From: Acidobacteriota bacterium
Lineage (GTDB): Bacteria > Acidobacteriota > Terriglobia > Terriglobales > Acidobacteriaceae
Direction of reading: 5' to 3'
Assembly (NCBI GenBank): GCA_021801945.1
Contig: JAKABE010000005.1
Coordinates: 1-29,777, forward strand
DNA: 29,777 nt
A program made the translations under genes and the position numbers. How positions within the stretch are numbered: the stretch's first letter is position 1; every line of letters begins with the position of its first letter. The notes under the pieces were generated by a model, which was not told where the DNA came from, ran no database searches, and saw only the letters and a list, made by a program, of their open reading frames with translations. Of the stretch, positions 1 to 7,732 are shown in pieces.

Positions 1-543
1 GGCGGCGATCATATTGTTGAGCAGTTGGCCGGCGCGGCCCACGAAAGGCAATCCCTGCGCGTCCTCATCGGCGCCGGGGCCTTCGCCCACAAACATCAGC
101 CGCGCGGCGGGGTTGCCCTCGCCAAAAACAATCGTGTGGCGGCCCTTGTGCAGGGCACAGCGGGTGCAGTCGCCGAGATCTTCGCGTATGGTCTCCAGCG
201 CGGTGGCGCGCTCCGCCGGAGGCACAACGGGTGCGATCTGCGGGGGCTCAATAAAGGCTTTACGGGGTCTGATGGCGGGCTCCTCTCCGAAATAGTTGAT
301 CTTGGAAGCCGGCACAGCAGCCCCGGCCGCGTCCGGCATTTGCGGTGGTGTGGCCTGATATTCCACGGAGGTTGCCGTACTTGCTCCCGAAGCGGATTGA
401 GTGGCATTTGGATCTTTGCTTTGGCCGTCGGGTAGCGTGGAGTCAACGGGGCGGCGATAGAATTCTGCAAGCCCAAGGTCACGGTAGAACCGAATACGCT
501 CAGCAAGAGCGCCGCGGATGGTGGGATCAAGCACGCAAGACAA
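1..543 (-). CDS. Family 4 uracil-DNA glycosylase (partial, C-terminus outside window)
   Basis: Type 4 (Fe-S) uracil-DNA glycosylase, a base-excision repair enzyme that removes uracil from DNA. The visible 181 residues hold a low-complexity Pro/Ala/Ser-rich linker (about residues 35-110) and then the catalytic-domain start: two Cys of the expected Fe-S cluster (C126, C129) and the uracil-pocket motif GEGPGADEDAQG followed by PFVGRAGQLL (about 153-174). The remaining cluster cysteines and the C-terminal motif lie beyond base 1. No ATG is available after the in-frame stop of coaBC. I chose TTG at 543-541 because GGAG (556-553) sits 9 nt upstream; GTG at 534-532 is the alternative. The gene follows the coaBC stop by 6 nt, so it is the distal gene of the msbA-to-coaBC operon and is probably translationally coupled. 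The long linker between the N-terminal helix and the catalytic core is family knowledge, not unusual in itself. Confidence 0.88.
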   Translation of the reverse strand, partial: MSCVLDPTIRGALAERIRFYRDLGLAEFYRRPVDSTLPDGQSKDPNATQSASGASTATSVEYQATPPQMPDAAGAAVPASKINYFGEEPAIRPRKAFIEPPQIAPVVPPAERATALETIREDLGDCTRCALHKGRHTIVFGEGNPAARLMFVGEGPGADEDAQGLPFVGRAGQLLNNMIAA

Positions 544-549
544 AAGAGA

Positions 550-1872
550 TTACTCCACGATGAGCTGGCGGTGCGGTGCGCCGGCGGAGACGCTGTCACT
601 CAGAGCGCGATCCTGGAGGGATTCTGACTTCTCGCTCTCGTCGAGCTCTATGACGACGGGGCGCGGGCGGCGGAGGGTGAGTATCTCGTCGAGAATGCGG
701 TCCGCGAGCTGGCGCTTGGGCATGCGAGGCAGTTGGACGGCTGTGAGCGGCGTGAGAAACGTCGCAGCATTGGTGTCGGCTTCGATGCCTACATCCTTGG
801 CGGTCACGTCGTTTACAACGATGGCGTCAGCGCCCTTGGTGAGGAGTTTGGCGCGCCCGTTTTCCAAGACATTTTGCGTTTCGGCGGCGAAGCCCACAAT
901 GAGTTGACCGGGACGGCGCCGCCGTACTACCTCAGCCAGAATGTCGTCAGTCGGCTCAAGCTCGAGGGTGAGCGCACCCTTGCGCTTGAGTTTCTGCGCG
1001 GATACTTTGGAAGGGCGATAGTCGGCCACCGCAGCGGCCTTAATGACAAGAGTAGCTTCGCCCATGCGCGCCAGAACGGTATTGCGCATCTCGTCGGCAG
1101 AGATCACCTTCACTAACTCGCTCCCAGCGGCCAGCGCCGGCGGATGCACGCTGGTTGGACCGCTGATGAGAATGACCTTGGCGCCGCGGCTTTGCGCGGC
1201 TTCAGCCAGCGCGTAGCCCATCTTGCCGCTGGAGCGGTTGCCGATGAAGCGCACAGGATCGACGGCCTCGCGGGTACCGCCCGCAGTTACCAACACCACC
1301 TCACAAGCTAGATCATGGCGGTGGCCGAGGGTATTCACCATCACGTCGGCGATCGTCTCAGGTTCAGCCATGCGCCCCGTTCCCACCATGCCGCAGGCCA
1401 GCTCGCCAGTATCGGGCTCCACAATCCGCACGCCGCGCTGGCGCAGGATCTCAAGATTGGCTTGGGTGGCCGGGTGGTTCCACATGTTTACGTTCATGGC
1501 CGGTGCCACGAGAACGGGCGCAGTTGTGGCGAGATAAAGAGTGGAGAGAAAATCGTCGGCGATGCCGTGAGCGAACTTGGCCAGGATGTTGGCCGTGGCG
1601 GGAGCGACGAGCAAAGCGTCCGGCCATTGTGCTTCGGCGATGTGGTCGATGCCGTGTTGTTCGGCGGTGACCTCGTCGGCGTCTTCATGGCTCCACTGGC
1701 TAGTGATGACTCTGTGACCGGTGAGCGCGGCAAAAGTGAGGGGCTGGATAAAGCGGCAGGCAGCCGCGGTCATCACGACGTGGACTTCAACGCTGCGGCG
1801 CTGTAAGGCGCGCACCAACTCTGCCGCCTTGTAGGCCGCGATTCCACCCGAGACTCCTACGGTAACGCGCAT
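550..1872 (-). CDS. coaBC: Bifunctional phosphopantothenoylcysteine decarboxylase / phosphopantothenate-cysteine ligase
   Basis: Two consecutive steps of coenzyme A synthesis: CoaB joins cysteine to 4'-phosphopantothenate (CTP-dependent in bacteria) and CoaC, an FMN flavoprotein, decarboxylates the product to 4'-phosphopantetheine. The 440-residue protein has the full fused architecture. The CoaC half starts with VGVSGGIAAYKA, then has the conserved His (H77 in GIDHIAE), PAMNVNMW (124-131) and the substrate-clamp segment with C160 (ACGMVGTGRMAEP). The CoaB half has VTAGGTREAVDPVRFIGNRSSGKMG (about 195-219) and KAAAVADYRP (278-287). The upstream extension to 2040 has no family similarity, so ATG at 1872-1870 is taken as the start even though no clear Shine-Dalgarno is visible. 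It is preceded by a 425-nt gap containing a perfect 17-bp palindrome and followed directly by the uracil-DNA glycosylase. Confidence 0.96.
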   Translation of the reverse strand: MRVTVGVSGGIAAYKAAELVRALQRRSVEVHVVMTAAACRFIQPLTFAALTGHRVITSQWSHEDADEVTAEQHGIDHIAEAQWPDALLVAPATANILAKFAHGIADDFLSTLYLATTAPVLVAPAMNVNMWNHPATQANLEILRQRGVRIVEPDTGELACGMVGTGRMAEPETIADVMVNTLGHRHDLACEVVLVTAGGTREAVDPVRFIGNRSSGKMGYALAEAAQSRGAKVILISGPTSVHPPALAAGSELVKVISADEMRNTVLARMGEATLVIKAAAVADYRPSKVSAQKLKRKGALTLELEPTDDILAEVVRRRRPGQLIVGFAAETQNVLENGRAKLLTKGADAIVVNDVTAKDVGIEADTNAATFLTPLTAVQLPRMPKRQLADRILDEILTLRRPRPVVIELDESEKSESLQDRALSDSVSAGAPHRQLIVE

Positions 1873-2297
1873 AAGCCGATTGTAGTTCAGAGATCGATTT
1901 CCGGCGCGTGAAGGAGGAGCGCAGCAGGGCAATTGCACGAATTGGCAATGGGCAGGAATTGCAGCAGAGTTGTGCCGCCCCTCCGGGGCTGGTACTTCCT
2001 TTTGGGGTGTCTTCTCCTCGCCGAGGCGCGGGACTGACATCCACTACGTCCACGGCGCAGTCAATCGGAATCCGATTGGTTAAAGAGATTGCTTCATGCG
2101 ATTGCCCGTGCGGGGCGCAGAGCAGCATAAGTCGGTTACCGGCTCCAGGCCACTCCAATCGTGGCTGCGTGATGCGGTGATCGCATCGAGCCGAGCGCAG
2201 GCCGGGAAACCCGCGCCGCAGATGCCGATTGCACAACTGTACGGACACGGTACGAGTGCGTGCGAACCTCAGCGAACATGCAGGGCGGAGGATGGAC
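1873..2297. other. 425-nt intergenic gap between rpoZ and coaBC
   Basis: No ORF here looks like a gene in either direction; the longer frames are compositional shadows. It contains a perfect inverted repeat at 2062-2078 (listed separately) and a short GC hairpin around 1976-1988 (GCCCC, three-base loop, GGGGC on the minus strand) with no T-tract. The gap is unusually long for this otherwise overlapping operon, so coaBC may have its own promoter inside it. I found no convincing -35/-10 pair. Confidence 0.5.
2062..2078. promoter_or_regulatory. Perfect palindrome, candidate operator upstream of coaBC
   Basis: CAATCGG, a 3-nt spacer AAT, then CCGATTG: a perfect 7-bp dyad with a short centre, typical of a dimeric repressor site. 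It lies about 190 nt upstream of the coaBC start in a non-coding gap. The symmetry is seen directly; any regulatory role is inference. Confidence 0.3.
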
Positions 2298-2528
2298 TTA
2301 AGTGAGCAGCATGGGGATGGCCGGTCCTTCAACCAGAGGCTTCTGGACCTCGACGTCGGGCTTCACGTAAGCGATCTTGCCGGCATTGATCTCATCCTGC
2401 GCGATGCGGCAGGCCTTATTGGAGTGGGTAGGGACAAGTGCGTGGGATCCGCTTTGCAACTGGCGCGCGCGGCGGGCAGCCACCAATACCTTGCGGTAGT
2501 TCGAGTCGAAGCTGGTCTCAATCGTCAT
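2298..2528 (-). CDS. rpoZ: DNA-directed RNA polymerase omega subunit
   Basis: Small RNA polymerase subunit (76 residues) that helps fold beta' and assemble the core enzyme. The sequence has the omega-family pattern: an N-terminal segment with SNYRKVLVAARRARQL, followed by the short helix with KACRIAQDEINAGKI and the C-terminal VKPDVEVQKPLVEG stretch. Its ATG lies inside the 3' end of gmk (11-nt overlap, different frame), so the two are probably translationally coupled. The gmk-rpoZ-coaBC order is a common bacterial arrangement and supports the call. Confidence 0.93.
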   Translation of the reverse strand: MTIETSFDSNYRKVLVAARRARQLQSGSHALVPTHSNKACRIAQDEINAGKIAYVKPDVEVQKPLVEGPAIPMLLT

Positions 2529-3258
2529 CTGAGTTCTCCTGAAAGTTCAGTTCCCGCTGTCTGGAGTCGCCGAGGATGCCAAAAGCCTCCAGCACAGGTT
2601 TAAGCCGTTCCTGCGAGTTCGATTGGAGGCAGGCTGCGGCGACCTCTAACACCCTGCGTGAGCGGTAAGCAATGGCTTCGCCATTGCGGTAGAATCGCTC
2701 GGCAAGAACGATGGCTTCCAACTGCGCCACCGTCCGGTCCAGAATGTCGTTGACCAAAATATATCCGTAGTCGCGATATTTCTCAATTTCGCGGCTGGCC
2801 TCGCCAAGCCGGAGGTAGAGTTCAGCTTCGTTGATCACGCCTTCAGCGCGGCTGCGATTGCGAAGGCGGGTGCGCAGAACCTTGGGGTTGGGAGGCAGGA
2901 CAAAGATGCTCACCGACTCGGGCAACTTGGCGCGCACCTGCGCCGCGCCCTGCACATCAATGTCGAGAATCAGGTCATGGCCGACGGCACGCGCATCGTC
3001 GAGCGAGGCGCGCGCCGTGCCGTAGAGATTGCCGAAAACATCGGCGTGCTCCAGGAACTGATCTGCATTAACCATGCGCCGGAATTCTTCGTGGGTGGTG
3101 AAGTGGTATTCGCGTCCCTCTTCCTCGGAGCCACGCGGCGCGCGAGTGGTCCAGGAGATAGCGAAGTCCACGCCACTTACTTGCTTGCGCAGTTCGCTGA
3201 CCAGCGTGCTTTTGCCCGAGCCCGAAGGCGCGGAAATAATAAAAAGAATACCTGCCAC
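2518..3258 (-). CDS. gmk: Guanylate kinase
   Basis: Phosphorylates GMP to GDP with ATP in the cytoplasm. The P-loop APSGSGKST is at residues 10-18, the GMP-binding part SWTTRAPRGSEEEGREYHF at about 35-53, and LDIDVQGA at 98-105. At 246 residues it is longer than typical enzymes of about 205; the extra length is a C-terminal tail (about 210-246, ending in NSDDD) that runs into rpoZ. Translation starts at GTG 3258-3256, with an AAGGA Shine-Dalgarno about 6 nt upstream. It lies 167 nt downstream of yicC in the same operon. Confidence 0.96.
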   Translation of the reverse strand: MAGILFIISAPSGSGKSTLVSELRKQVSGVDFAISWTTRAPRGSEEEGREYHFTTHEEFRRMVNADQFLEHADVFGNLYGTARASLDDARAVGHDLILDIDVQGAAQVRAKLPESVSIFVLPPNPKVLRTRLRNRSRAEGVINEAELYLRLGEASREIEKYRDYGYILVNDILDRTVAQLEAIVLAERFYRNGEAIAYRSRRVLEVAAACLQSNSQERLKPVLEAFGILGDSRQRELNFQENSDDD

Positions 3259-3289
3259 GACCGATCCTTTTTGAGCTATTGGCTGTTGT

Positions 3290-3420
3290 CCCTTAGCTCT
3301 TGTCTTTTGTTTCCAGCGTTTAGCTTACGGCTTCCTGCGCCGGATTCCGTGGTGAAGGCTCCGCCCTCGATCAAGTCTTGCGCGATTCCTGCGAACAGGT
3401 TGATAGCTAACAGCTAAGGG
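3290..3420. repeat. AGCTAA-type inverted repeats between yicC and gmk
   Basis: CCCTTAGCT at 3290-3298 and its perfect reverse complement AGCTAAGGG at 3412-3420 bracket the yicC-gmk gap. Further AGCTA-containing copies sit close by (about 3274-3281 and 3403-3408). They could form a long-range stem in the operon mRNA or be relics of a simple intergenic repeat. No function can be assigned. Confidence 0.35.
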
Positions 3421-3425
3421 CTATT

Positions 3426-4331
3426 TCACTCCACGTTTTGAACCTGTTCGCGGGCTTTTTCGATCTCCGCTTTCATGACCAGCCCCCATTCGGTGACACG
3501 AGTTCCTTTGCCGCCGACGCCGCCGGATTTGGAAAGGAGCGTGTTGGCCTCGCGGTTCATCTCCTGCAAGAGGAAGTCGAGTTTTTTTCCGGCCTCGCCT
3601 CCGGCTTCGAGCAGTTCGCGAAAATGGCCGATGTGCGCGGCCATGCGGGTCAGCTCCTCGGAGATGTCGCTGCGCTCGACTAACATGGCGACTTCCTCGA
3701 TCAATCTTTGCTGGTTGAACTCCGCGCCCACGGCCGCAGCCAGCCGTTGGCTGAGCCTCTCCTGATAGCGTTTCTCGATCTCTGGGCGCAGTTCAGCCAC
3801 GGCTTCTGTGGCCTCAGCCAGGCGGTCGAGAGTGGCGAGCAAGATCGCTTTCAGCGCCTCGCCCTCGCGTGCGCGCATGGACTTCAACTGATCGAGGATC
3901 GGCCCTATCTGCTGGTGCACGCTCTCGGCCAACGCGTGGGAGTCCTCGTCACTGCGGCTTTCGCCCTGCAATGCGCCGGGCAGCCGCAGTACGGCGTTCA
4001 GGTCTGGCTCGCCCTTCAGCCCGTGTTCCTCGCGCGCGGCCGCGAATGCCGCCAAGTATGCGGACACCATCTCGCGGTTGTAGCCGCCCGTCTGCTGTGC
4101 GGAGCGGTCTACGGAGAGCGACAGCTCGACATGGCCGCGTACAAGGCTTTGCTTCAGCAACTTGCGCAGCTCCATCTCCAGGGCGTCCAGTCCCGCCGGC
4201 AACCGGAACTGCAGATCCAGAAAACGATGATTCACGCTTTTGAGGCTAAGTGTGTAGCTGAGCAGACCACCCTTGTGTAGCGGCGCTTGAGGTTGCACTT
4301 GCGCAAACCCAGTCATCGAATAAATGGACAT
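3426..4331 (-). CDS. yicC: YicC/YloC family endoribonuclease
   Basis: 301-residue member of the YicC family, conserved proteins recently associated with endoribonuclease activity and RNA turnover. The N-terminus SMTGFAQ, the SVNHRFLDLQFRLP segment (about 32-45), and the C-terminal KLDFLLQEMNREANTLLSKS followed by KAEIEKAREQVQNVE are diagnostic for the family. ATG at 4331 is preceded by an AAGGAG Shine-Dalgarno that overlaps the stop codon of the msbA-like gene, so the two are cotranscribed. Placement just before gmk and rpoZ matches the widespread yicC-gmk-rpoZ cluster. Confidence 0.94.
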   Translation of the reverse strand: MSIYSMTGFAQVQPQAPLHKGGLLSYTLSLKSVNHRFLDLQFRLPAGLDALEMELRKLLKQSLVRGHVELSLSVDRSAQQTGGYNREMVSAYLAAFAAAREEHGLKGEPDLNAVLRLPGALQGESRSDEDSHALAESVHQQIGPILDQLKSMRAREGEALKAILLATLDRLAEATEAVAELRPEIEKRYQERLSQRLAAAVGAEFNQQRLIEEVAMLVERSDISEELTRMAAHIGHFRELLEAGGEAGKKLDFLLQEMNREANTLLSKSGGVGGKGTRVTEWGLVMKAEIEKAREQVQNVE

Positions 4332-4343
4332 TCCTGCTTCTCC

Positions 4344-6239
4344 TTACACTCGGTTGAGTGCCGGCAATATGCCTGGCAGCCCCGCCGCCGGTGGGTCTGA
4401 AGCCAGCCCGTTTCGAATCTGAGCTTCCGATACGTCGATGAACTGTAATTGGTAGAGCTTTTGATAAGTCGGCGAAGCACCCAGCAACTCTTCGTGGGAT
4501 CCGATGCCGGTAATGCGCCCGCCTTCGAGCATGGCGATGCGGCTGGCACGGCGAATTGTGGAAAGCCGATGGGCGATGACGATCACCGTTCGACCGAGCA
4601 TGAGGTTGACCAGGGCGGCCTGCACGAGCGCCTCGCTCTCGGCGTCCAGCGCTGAAGTAGCCTCGTCCAGAATGAGGATCGGAGCATTCTTCAGAAGGGC
4701 GCGGGCAATGGCGATACGCTGGCGTTCGCCGCCGGAAAGCCGAAAGCCCTTTTCGCCGATCACCGTGTCGTAGCCCTGCGGCATGCGCAGGATGAAATCG
4801 TGAGCCAACGCATTACGCGCCGCCTCCTCCACCAGCGCGGCCTTCACCTCCGGCTGACCGTAGGCGATGTTGTTGCGCACTGTGTCGTTAAACAGAATGG
4901 TTTCCTGCGTTACCTGCGCAATCTGGCGGCGCAGGGAGGCCAGCGTCAGCTCACGCAGGTCGTGGCCGTCGAGAAGAATGCGCCCTGAAGTTACGTCGAA
5001 GAAGCGCGGAATCAGATTGACGAGTGTGGATTTGCCAGCGCCGCTGGGGCCCACCAGGGCGAGCACCTCGCCGGCCTGTACCTCCAGATCCAGGTTGTGC
5101 AATATCTGGTGTTCGCCCTCCTCGGTTGAATAGGAAAAACCTACGTCGTTGAAGCGAATGCTCCGGCGGAAGGGTTTGCACGCCGCAGCATGCGGCTGCT
5201 CCTTCACATCATCTTCAGCGTCGAAAAACGTGAAGATCGACGCCGATGCGCCCATGGCCTGCTGAAAGTTGTTGTAGAAGAATGCGAACCTGCGCACTGG
5301 ATCGTAGAGCTTGAAGAGCAGAAGAATGAACGCCGCGAACAAGCCCATGGTCATCCGGTTGTGCTGGATCTCATTGCGCCCGATGAACAGCATCAGGGCA
5401 ATGGCGACCGCGCCGATCGCGTCCATCAGCGGCGAGCTGATGGACTGAATGCGCACGCTGCGCAGGTTAGCTCGCAACAGCCGGCGCGCTGCATCCTTGA
5501 AGCGCAAAATCTCCCACAGCTCCGTGTTGAACGCCTTCACGATACGGTTGCCGGTCACCGTCTCGTGCAGGATATTCTGCATCTCGGCAAGTTTGTCCTG
5601 GCCGGTGCGTGTGCGCGTTCGCACCTCCCTGCCGATCTTTCGCGCGGACGTGACAACCGCCGGAATAAAAAGCAGTAGCGCCCAGCTCAGTTCGCCACCC
5701 AGCCGGATGACCAGCGCCAAGCCCACGATAAAAGTGAAAAACTGCTGTAAGAACTGGCTTATGACGGAGCTAATCGCAATCTGCACACGGTCCACGTCGT
5801 TGATGAGAGTGGAGAGGATGATTCCCGTGGGGTGCTTATGGAAGAAGCTGGCCGAGCGGCGCAGAGTCACCTCATAAAGATGATTGCGCAGGTCCGTGAT
5901 GGTCCCGAAGCCGGCATAATTCGCAAGATAGCTGCCGAGATAGTCGAAGAGGCCCTTGATCACCGTGGCGGCAATCAGCGCAAAGGCAACCACCGTCCAG
6001 GCGTTGTGTAGAAAATGGGGAATCACGCTCCGCAAGTCGAAATGCCATCGGGTATTTGGATCTCCGAGGATGATCGGTCCAGGAGGCGAGTTGGGATTGA
6101 GCACCTTGTCAAAGATGGGCTGCAGCAACAATACCCTGAAGTTATCCAGCAGGCCGACTGCTGCCAACAGCACCACGCTGATTAGCCAGGGCAGAATGTA
6201 AGGAAGTCCATAGCGCAGAAGGCGAAAGAAATTCCTCAT
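4344..6239 (-). CDS. msbA: ABC exporter, fused permease/ATPase, MsbA-like
   Basis: Half-transporter that would homodimerise in the inner membrane; the closest role is flipping lipid A-core, although other lipids or drugs are possible. Residues 1-320 form the type I exporter membrane domain with about six hydrophobic segments (first at about 12-32, later ones near 78-98, 160-195 and 270-310). The nucleotide-binding domain runs from about 358 to 600: Walker A GPSGAGKST (397-405), Q-loop VTQE (443-446), signature LSGGERQ (501-507), Walker B ILILDEATSALD (521-532) and H-loop H557. All catalytic elements are intact. A 30-residue tail after position 600 is unlike the core. It is the first gene of the minus-strand operon, and the divergent gmhB (LPS heptose synthesis) supports an LPS role. 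Confidence 0.9.
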   Translation of the reverse strand: MRNFFRLLRYGLPYILPWLISVVLLAAVGLLDNFRVLLLQPIFDKVLNPNSPPGPIILGDPNTRWHFDLRSVIPHFLHNAWTVVAFALIAATVIKGLFDYLGSYLANYAGFGTITDLRNHLYEVTLRRSASFFHKHPTGIILSTLINDVDRVQIAISSVISQFLQQFFTFIVGLALVIRLGGELSWALLLFIPAVVTSARKIGREVRTRTRTGQDKLAEMQNILHETVTGNRIVKAFNTELWEILRFKDAARRLLRANLRSVRIQSISSPLMDAIGAVAIALMLFIGRNEIQHNRMTMGLFAAFILLLFKLYDPVRRFAFFYNNFQQAMGASASIFTFFDAEDDVKEQPHAAACKPFRRSIRFNDVGFSYSTEEGEHQILHNLDLEVQAGEVLALVGPSGAGKSTLVNLIPRFFDVTSGRILLDGHDLRELTLASLRRQIAQVTQETILFNDTVRNNIAYGQPEVKAALVEEAARNALAHDFILRMPQGYDTVIGEKGFRLSGGERQRIAIARALLKNAPILILDEATSALDAESEALVQAALVNLMLGRTVIVIAHRLSTIRRASRIAMLEGGRITGIGSHEELLGASPTYQKLYQLQFIDVSEAQIRNGLASDPPAAGLPGILPALNRV

Positions 6240-6320
6240 ACCAGCCAGACCTCTCTACCATGCAGATACTCCGGAATCAAGTGCCGGCGTGTCACAGAGA
6301 TCGCCATCCCCGTATTGTAT

Positions 6321-6335
6321 CCGGATCGCATCCGG
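6321..6335. promoter_or_regulatory. Inverted repeat in the divergent msbA/gmhB intergenic region
   Basis: CCGGAT, CGC, ATCCGG: a perfect 6-bp dyad in the 182-nt space between two divergent envelope genes, a plausible place for shared regulation. On the minus strand TTGATT, about 17 nt, TAGAGA nearer the msbA start is a weak promoter candidate. Both are suggestions only. Confidence 0.22.
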
Positions 6336-6421
6336 GGCCGGTGCAAGCAGTAGACAGCACGGAATGCTAAACGCACGTCGGGGGCGCCCGCTGCGTACTC
6401 CGCCCTTGTTATCATGACCGG

Positions 6422-7015
6422 GTGAAGTCGTGCACGTCGGAAGCCATCCCGGGCAAATTGAGCACCGTTTTCCTCGACCGCGACGGCGTGCTCAATGAAA
6501 AGAGGCCGGAAGGTCAGTACGTGGCGACCTGGGAGGATTTTCACGTCTTGCCGGGCGTGCCCGAGGCGCTCAGCCAGCTCAACCACGCGGGCTTGCGGGT
6601 GGTGGTGGTCTCTAACCAGCGCGGTATCGCGCTAGGGCTCTATACCGCTGCCGATGTGGCGGCAATTCACGCAGCCTTTCAGCGCCTCTTGCGCGCTCAA
6701 GGCGCGCGCGTGGATGCCTTCTATATTTGTCCTCACGACCAGGGCCGGTGCAACTGCCGCAAGCCGCTGCCGGGGCTCTTCGAGCAGGCCCAGGCTGATT
6801 TTCCGACCATCTCCGCCGCCAACAGCATCATGATCGGCGACGCACCCTCAGACATCGAGTTTGGGCGCTGCCTGGGAATGACAACGATCTGCATCGCCGG
6901 CGATCCCGCACTGCAAAAAGCAGGCGCCACAGCGGTCTGCGAGGCGGCCGACTTCCGCTTCGATTCTCTGCTCCAAGCCGTAGACGCCATCCTCACGACA
7001 ACTGCCCGGCACTGA
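6422..7015 (+). CDS. gmhB: HAD-IIIA phosphatase, D-glycero-D-manno-heptose 1,7-bisphosphate 7-phosphatase
   Basis: Removes the 7-phosphate from heptose bisphosphate during ADP-heptose synthesis for the LPS inner core. HAD motif I is FLDRDGVLNE with nucleophile D19 and acid D21; motif II is the Ser in VVVSNQRGI (S64); motif III/IV are K114 (CRKP) and GDAPSDIE (D140, D144). The Zn-binding loop CPHDQGRCNC (C103, H105, C110, C112) is the signature that separates GmhB-type HAD-IIIA enzymes from most other HADs. Start is GTG 6422; an internal start nearer GKLSTVF is possible because the first 10 residues are not conserved-looking. Histidinol-phosphatase is the main alternative for this subfamily, but no his genes are near. 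Confidence 0.88.
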   Translation: MKSCTSEAIPGKLSTVFLDRDGVLNEKRPEGQYVATWEDFHVLPGVPEALSQLNHAGLRVVVVSNQRGIALGLYTAADVAAIHAAFQRLLRAQGARVDAFYICPHDQGRCNCRKPLPGLFEQAQADFPTISAANSIMIGDAPSDIEFGRCLGMTTICIAGDPALQKAGATAVCEAADFRFDSLLQAVDAILTTTARH

Positions 7016-7430
7016 GGCGCTCGACCCAAGGCTTAGCATGAAGTGGCATCTCAAAGCGCCTCGTACGCGAGGTAAGTTGGGTATTGATGCAGGAGCAGAA
7101 GCTACTCGACGAAGGCGTAATGCCGTCGGTGATTCTGGCTCTCAAGTTGGATCTCTTTGCGGGTCCGAAGAGAGCTGCGAAGAGACTCTGGACTCAGTTG
7201 CTTGGCTTGATGCATACGGATGCTAAATCTGCGGCATGCCCCGCCTTCATGCTCATCTTGCGTCAGAATCAAGTCCTCCTTCAGGCTCATCTTGTGTTGG
7301 AAAAGAGTCAGGTTTGACCCCGGTGCGCGATCTCCTTATGATGATTAAGTTGACGGACGACTTTGTCACCAGCGCGCTAATTCGCTCGCGCCTACCCAGC
7401 GCGAGGAAGGGGCGTGCGCTGTGTTGAAGG
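7016..7430. other. 415-nt region between gmhB and tRNA-Gln
   Basis: Frames of 60-77 codons exist (for example 7084-7317 on the plus strand), but none resembles a known protein, and frames in other phases overlap them. The only feature I can support is the tRNA promoter at 7314-7342. The remainder is best treated as non-coding. Confidence 0.5.
7314..7342 (+). promoter_or_regulatory. Sigma70-type promoter for tRNA-Gln
   Basis: TTGACC at 7314-7319, a spacer of exactly 17 nt, and TATGAT at 7337-7342. Each hexamer differs from the consensus at one base. Transcription would start near 7350, giving a leader of about 80 nt before the tRNA. Confidence 0.6.
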
Positions 7431-7504
7431 TGCCCCCTCGTTCAATGGCAGGACAGCTGACTCTGGATCAGCATATCGGGGTTCGAATCCCTGGGGGGCA
7501 GCCA
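7431..7504 (+). tRNA. tRNA-Gln (anticodon CTG)
   Basis: A complete cloverleaf folds: 7-bp acceptor stem TGCCCCC/GGGGGCA, D-stem GTTC/GGAC, anticodon stem GCTGA/TCAGC with loop CTCTGGA (anticodon CTG at 7463-7465), 4-nt variable loop, T-stem CGGGG/CCCTG with loop TTCGAAT, discriminator G and an encoded CCA at 7502-7504. Length is 74 nt. An integrase gene begins about 230 nt downstream in the same direction, so the 3' half of this tRNA is the probable attachment site of the island. Confidence 0.95.
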
Positions 7505-7569
7505 ACTAGAATCAACAACTTGCGCTTCCTCATCCTCCCGAAAATGCCTCTGTCGTAACTTTTCGTTGG

Positions 7570-7587
7570 GGAATTCTGTGGAATTCC
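7570..7587. promoter_or_regulatory. 7-bp dyad between tRNA-Gln and integrase
   Basis: GGAATTC, TGTG, GAATTCC: a perfect inverted repeat in the gap between the presumed attachment site and the integrase. It could be an arm-type integrase or excisionase site, or an operator for int. Symmetry is seen; function is inferred. Confidence 0.28.
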
Positions 7588-7732
7588 GGTCCCGGTCAGG
7601 GAACGTCCAGGAAAAGAAGCGACGCTGTTGGGCCGCGCCCGCGGCGCTGCGGTATGACACCTCAGCGGCATTGATCGAGACGCCTTCCCGCGTTTGACCG
7701 AACGCCTGCTCTGTCTGACAAAGACACTCACC

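Noticed and set aside
7084..7317. 77-codon ORF upstream of the tRNA
   Set aside because: No recognisable similarity or Shine-Dalgarno, frames in other phases overlap it, and its end overlaps the tRNA promoter -35.
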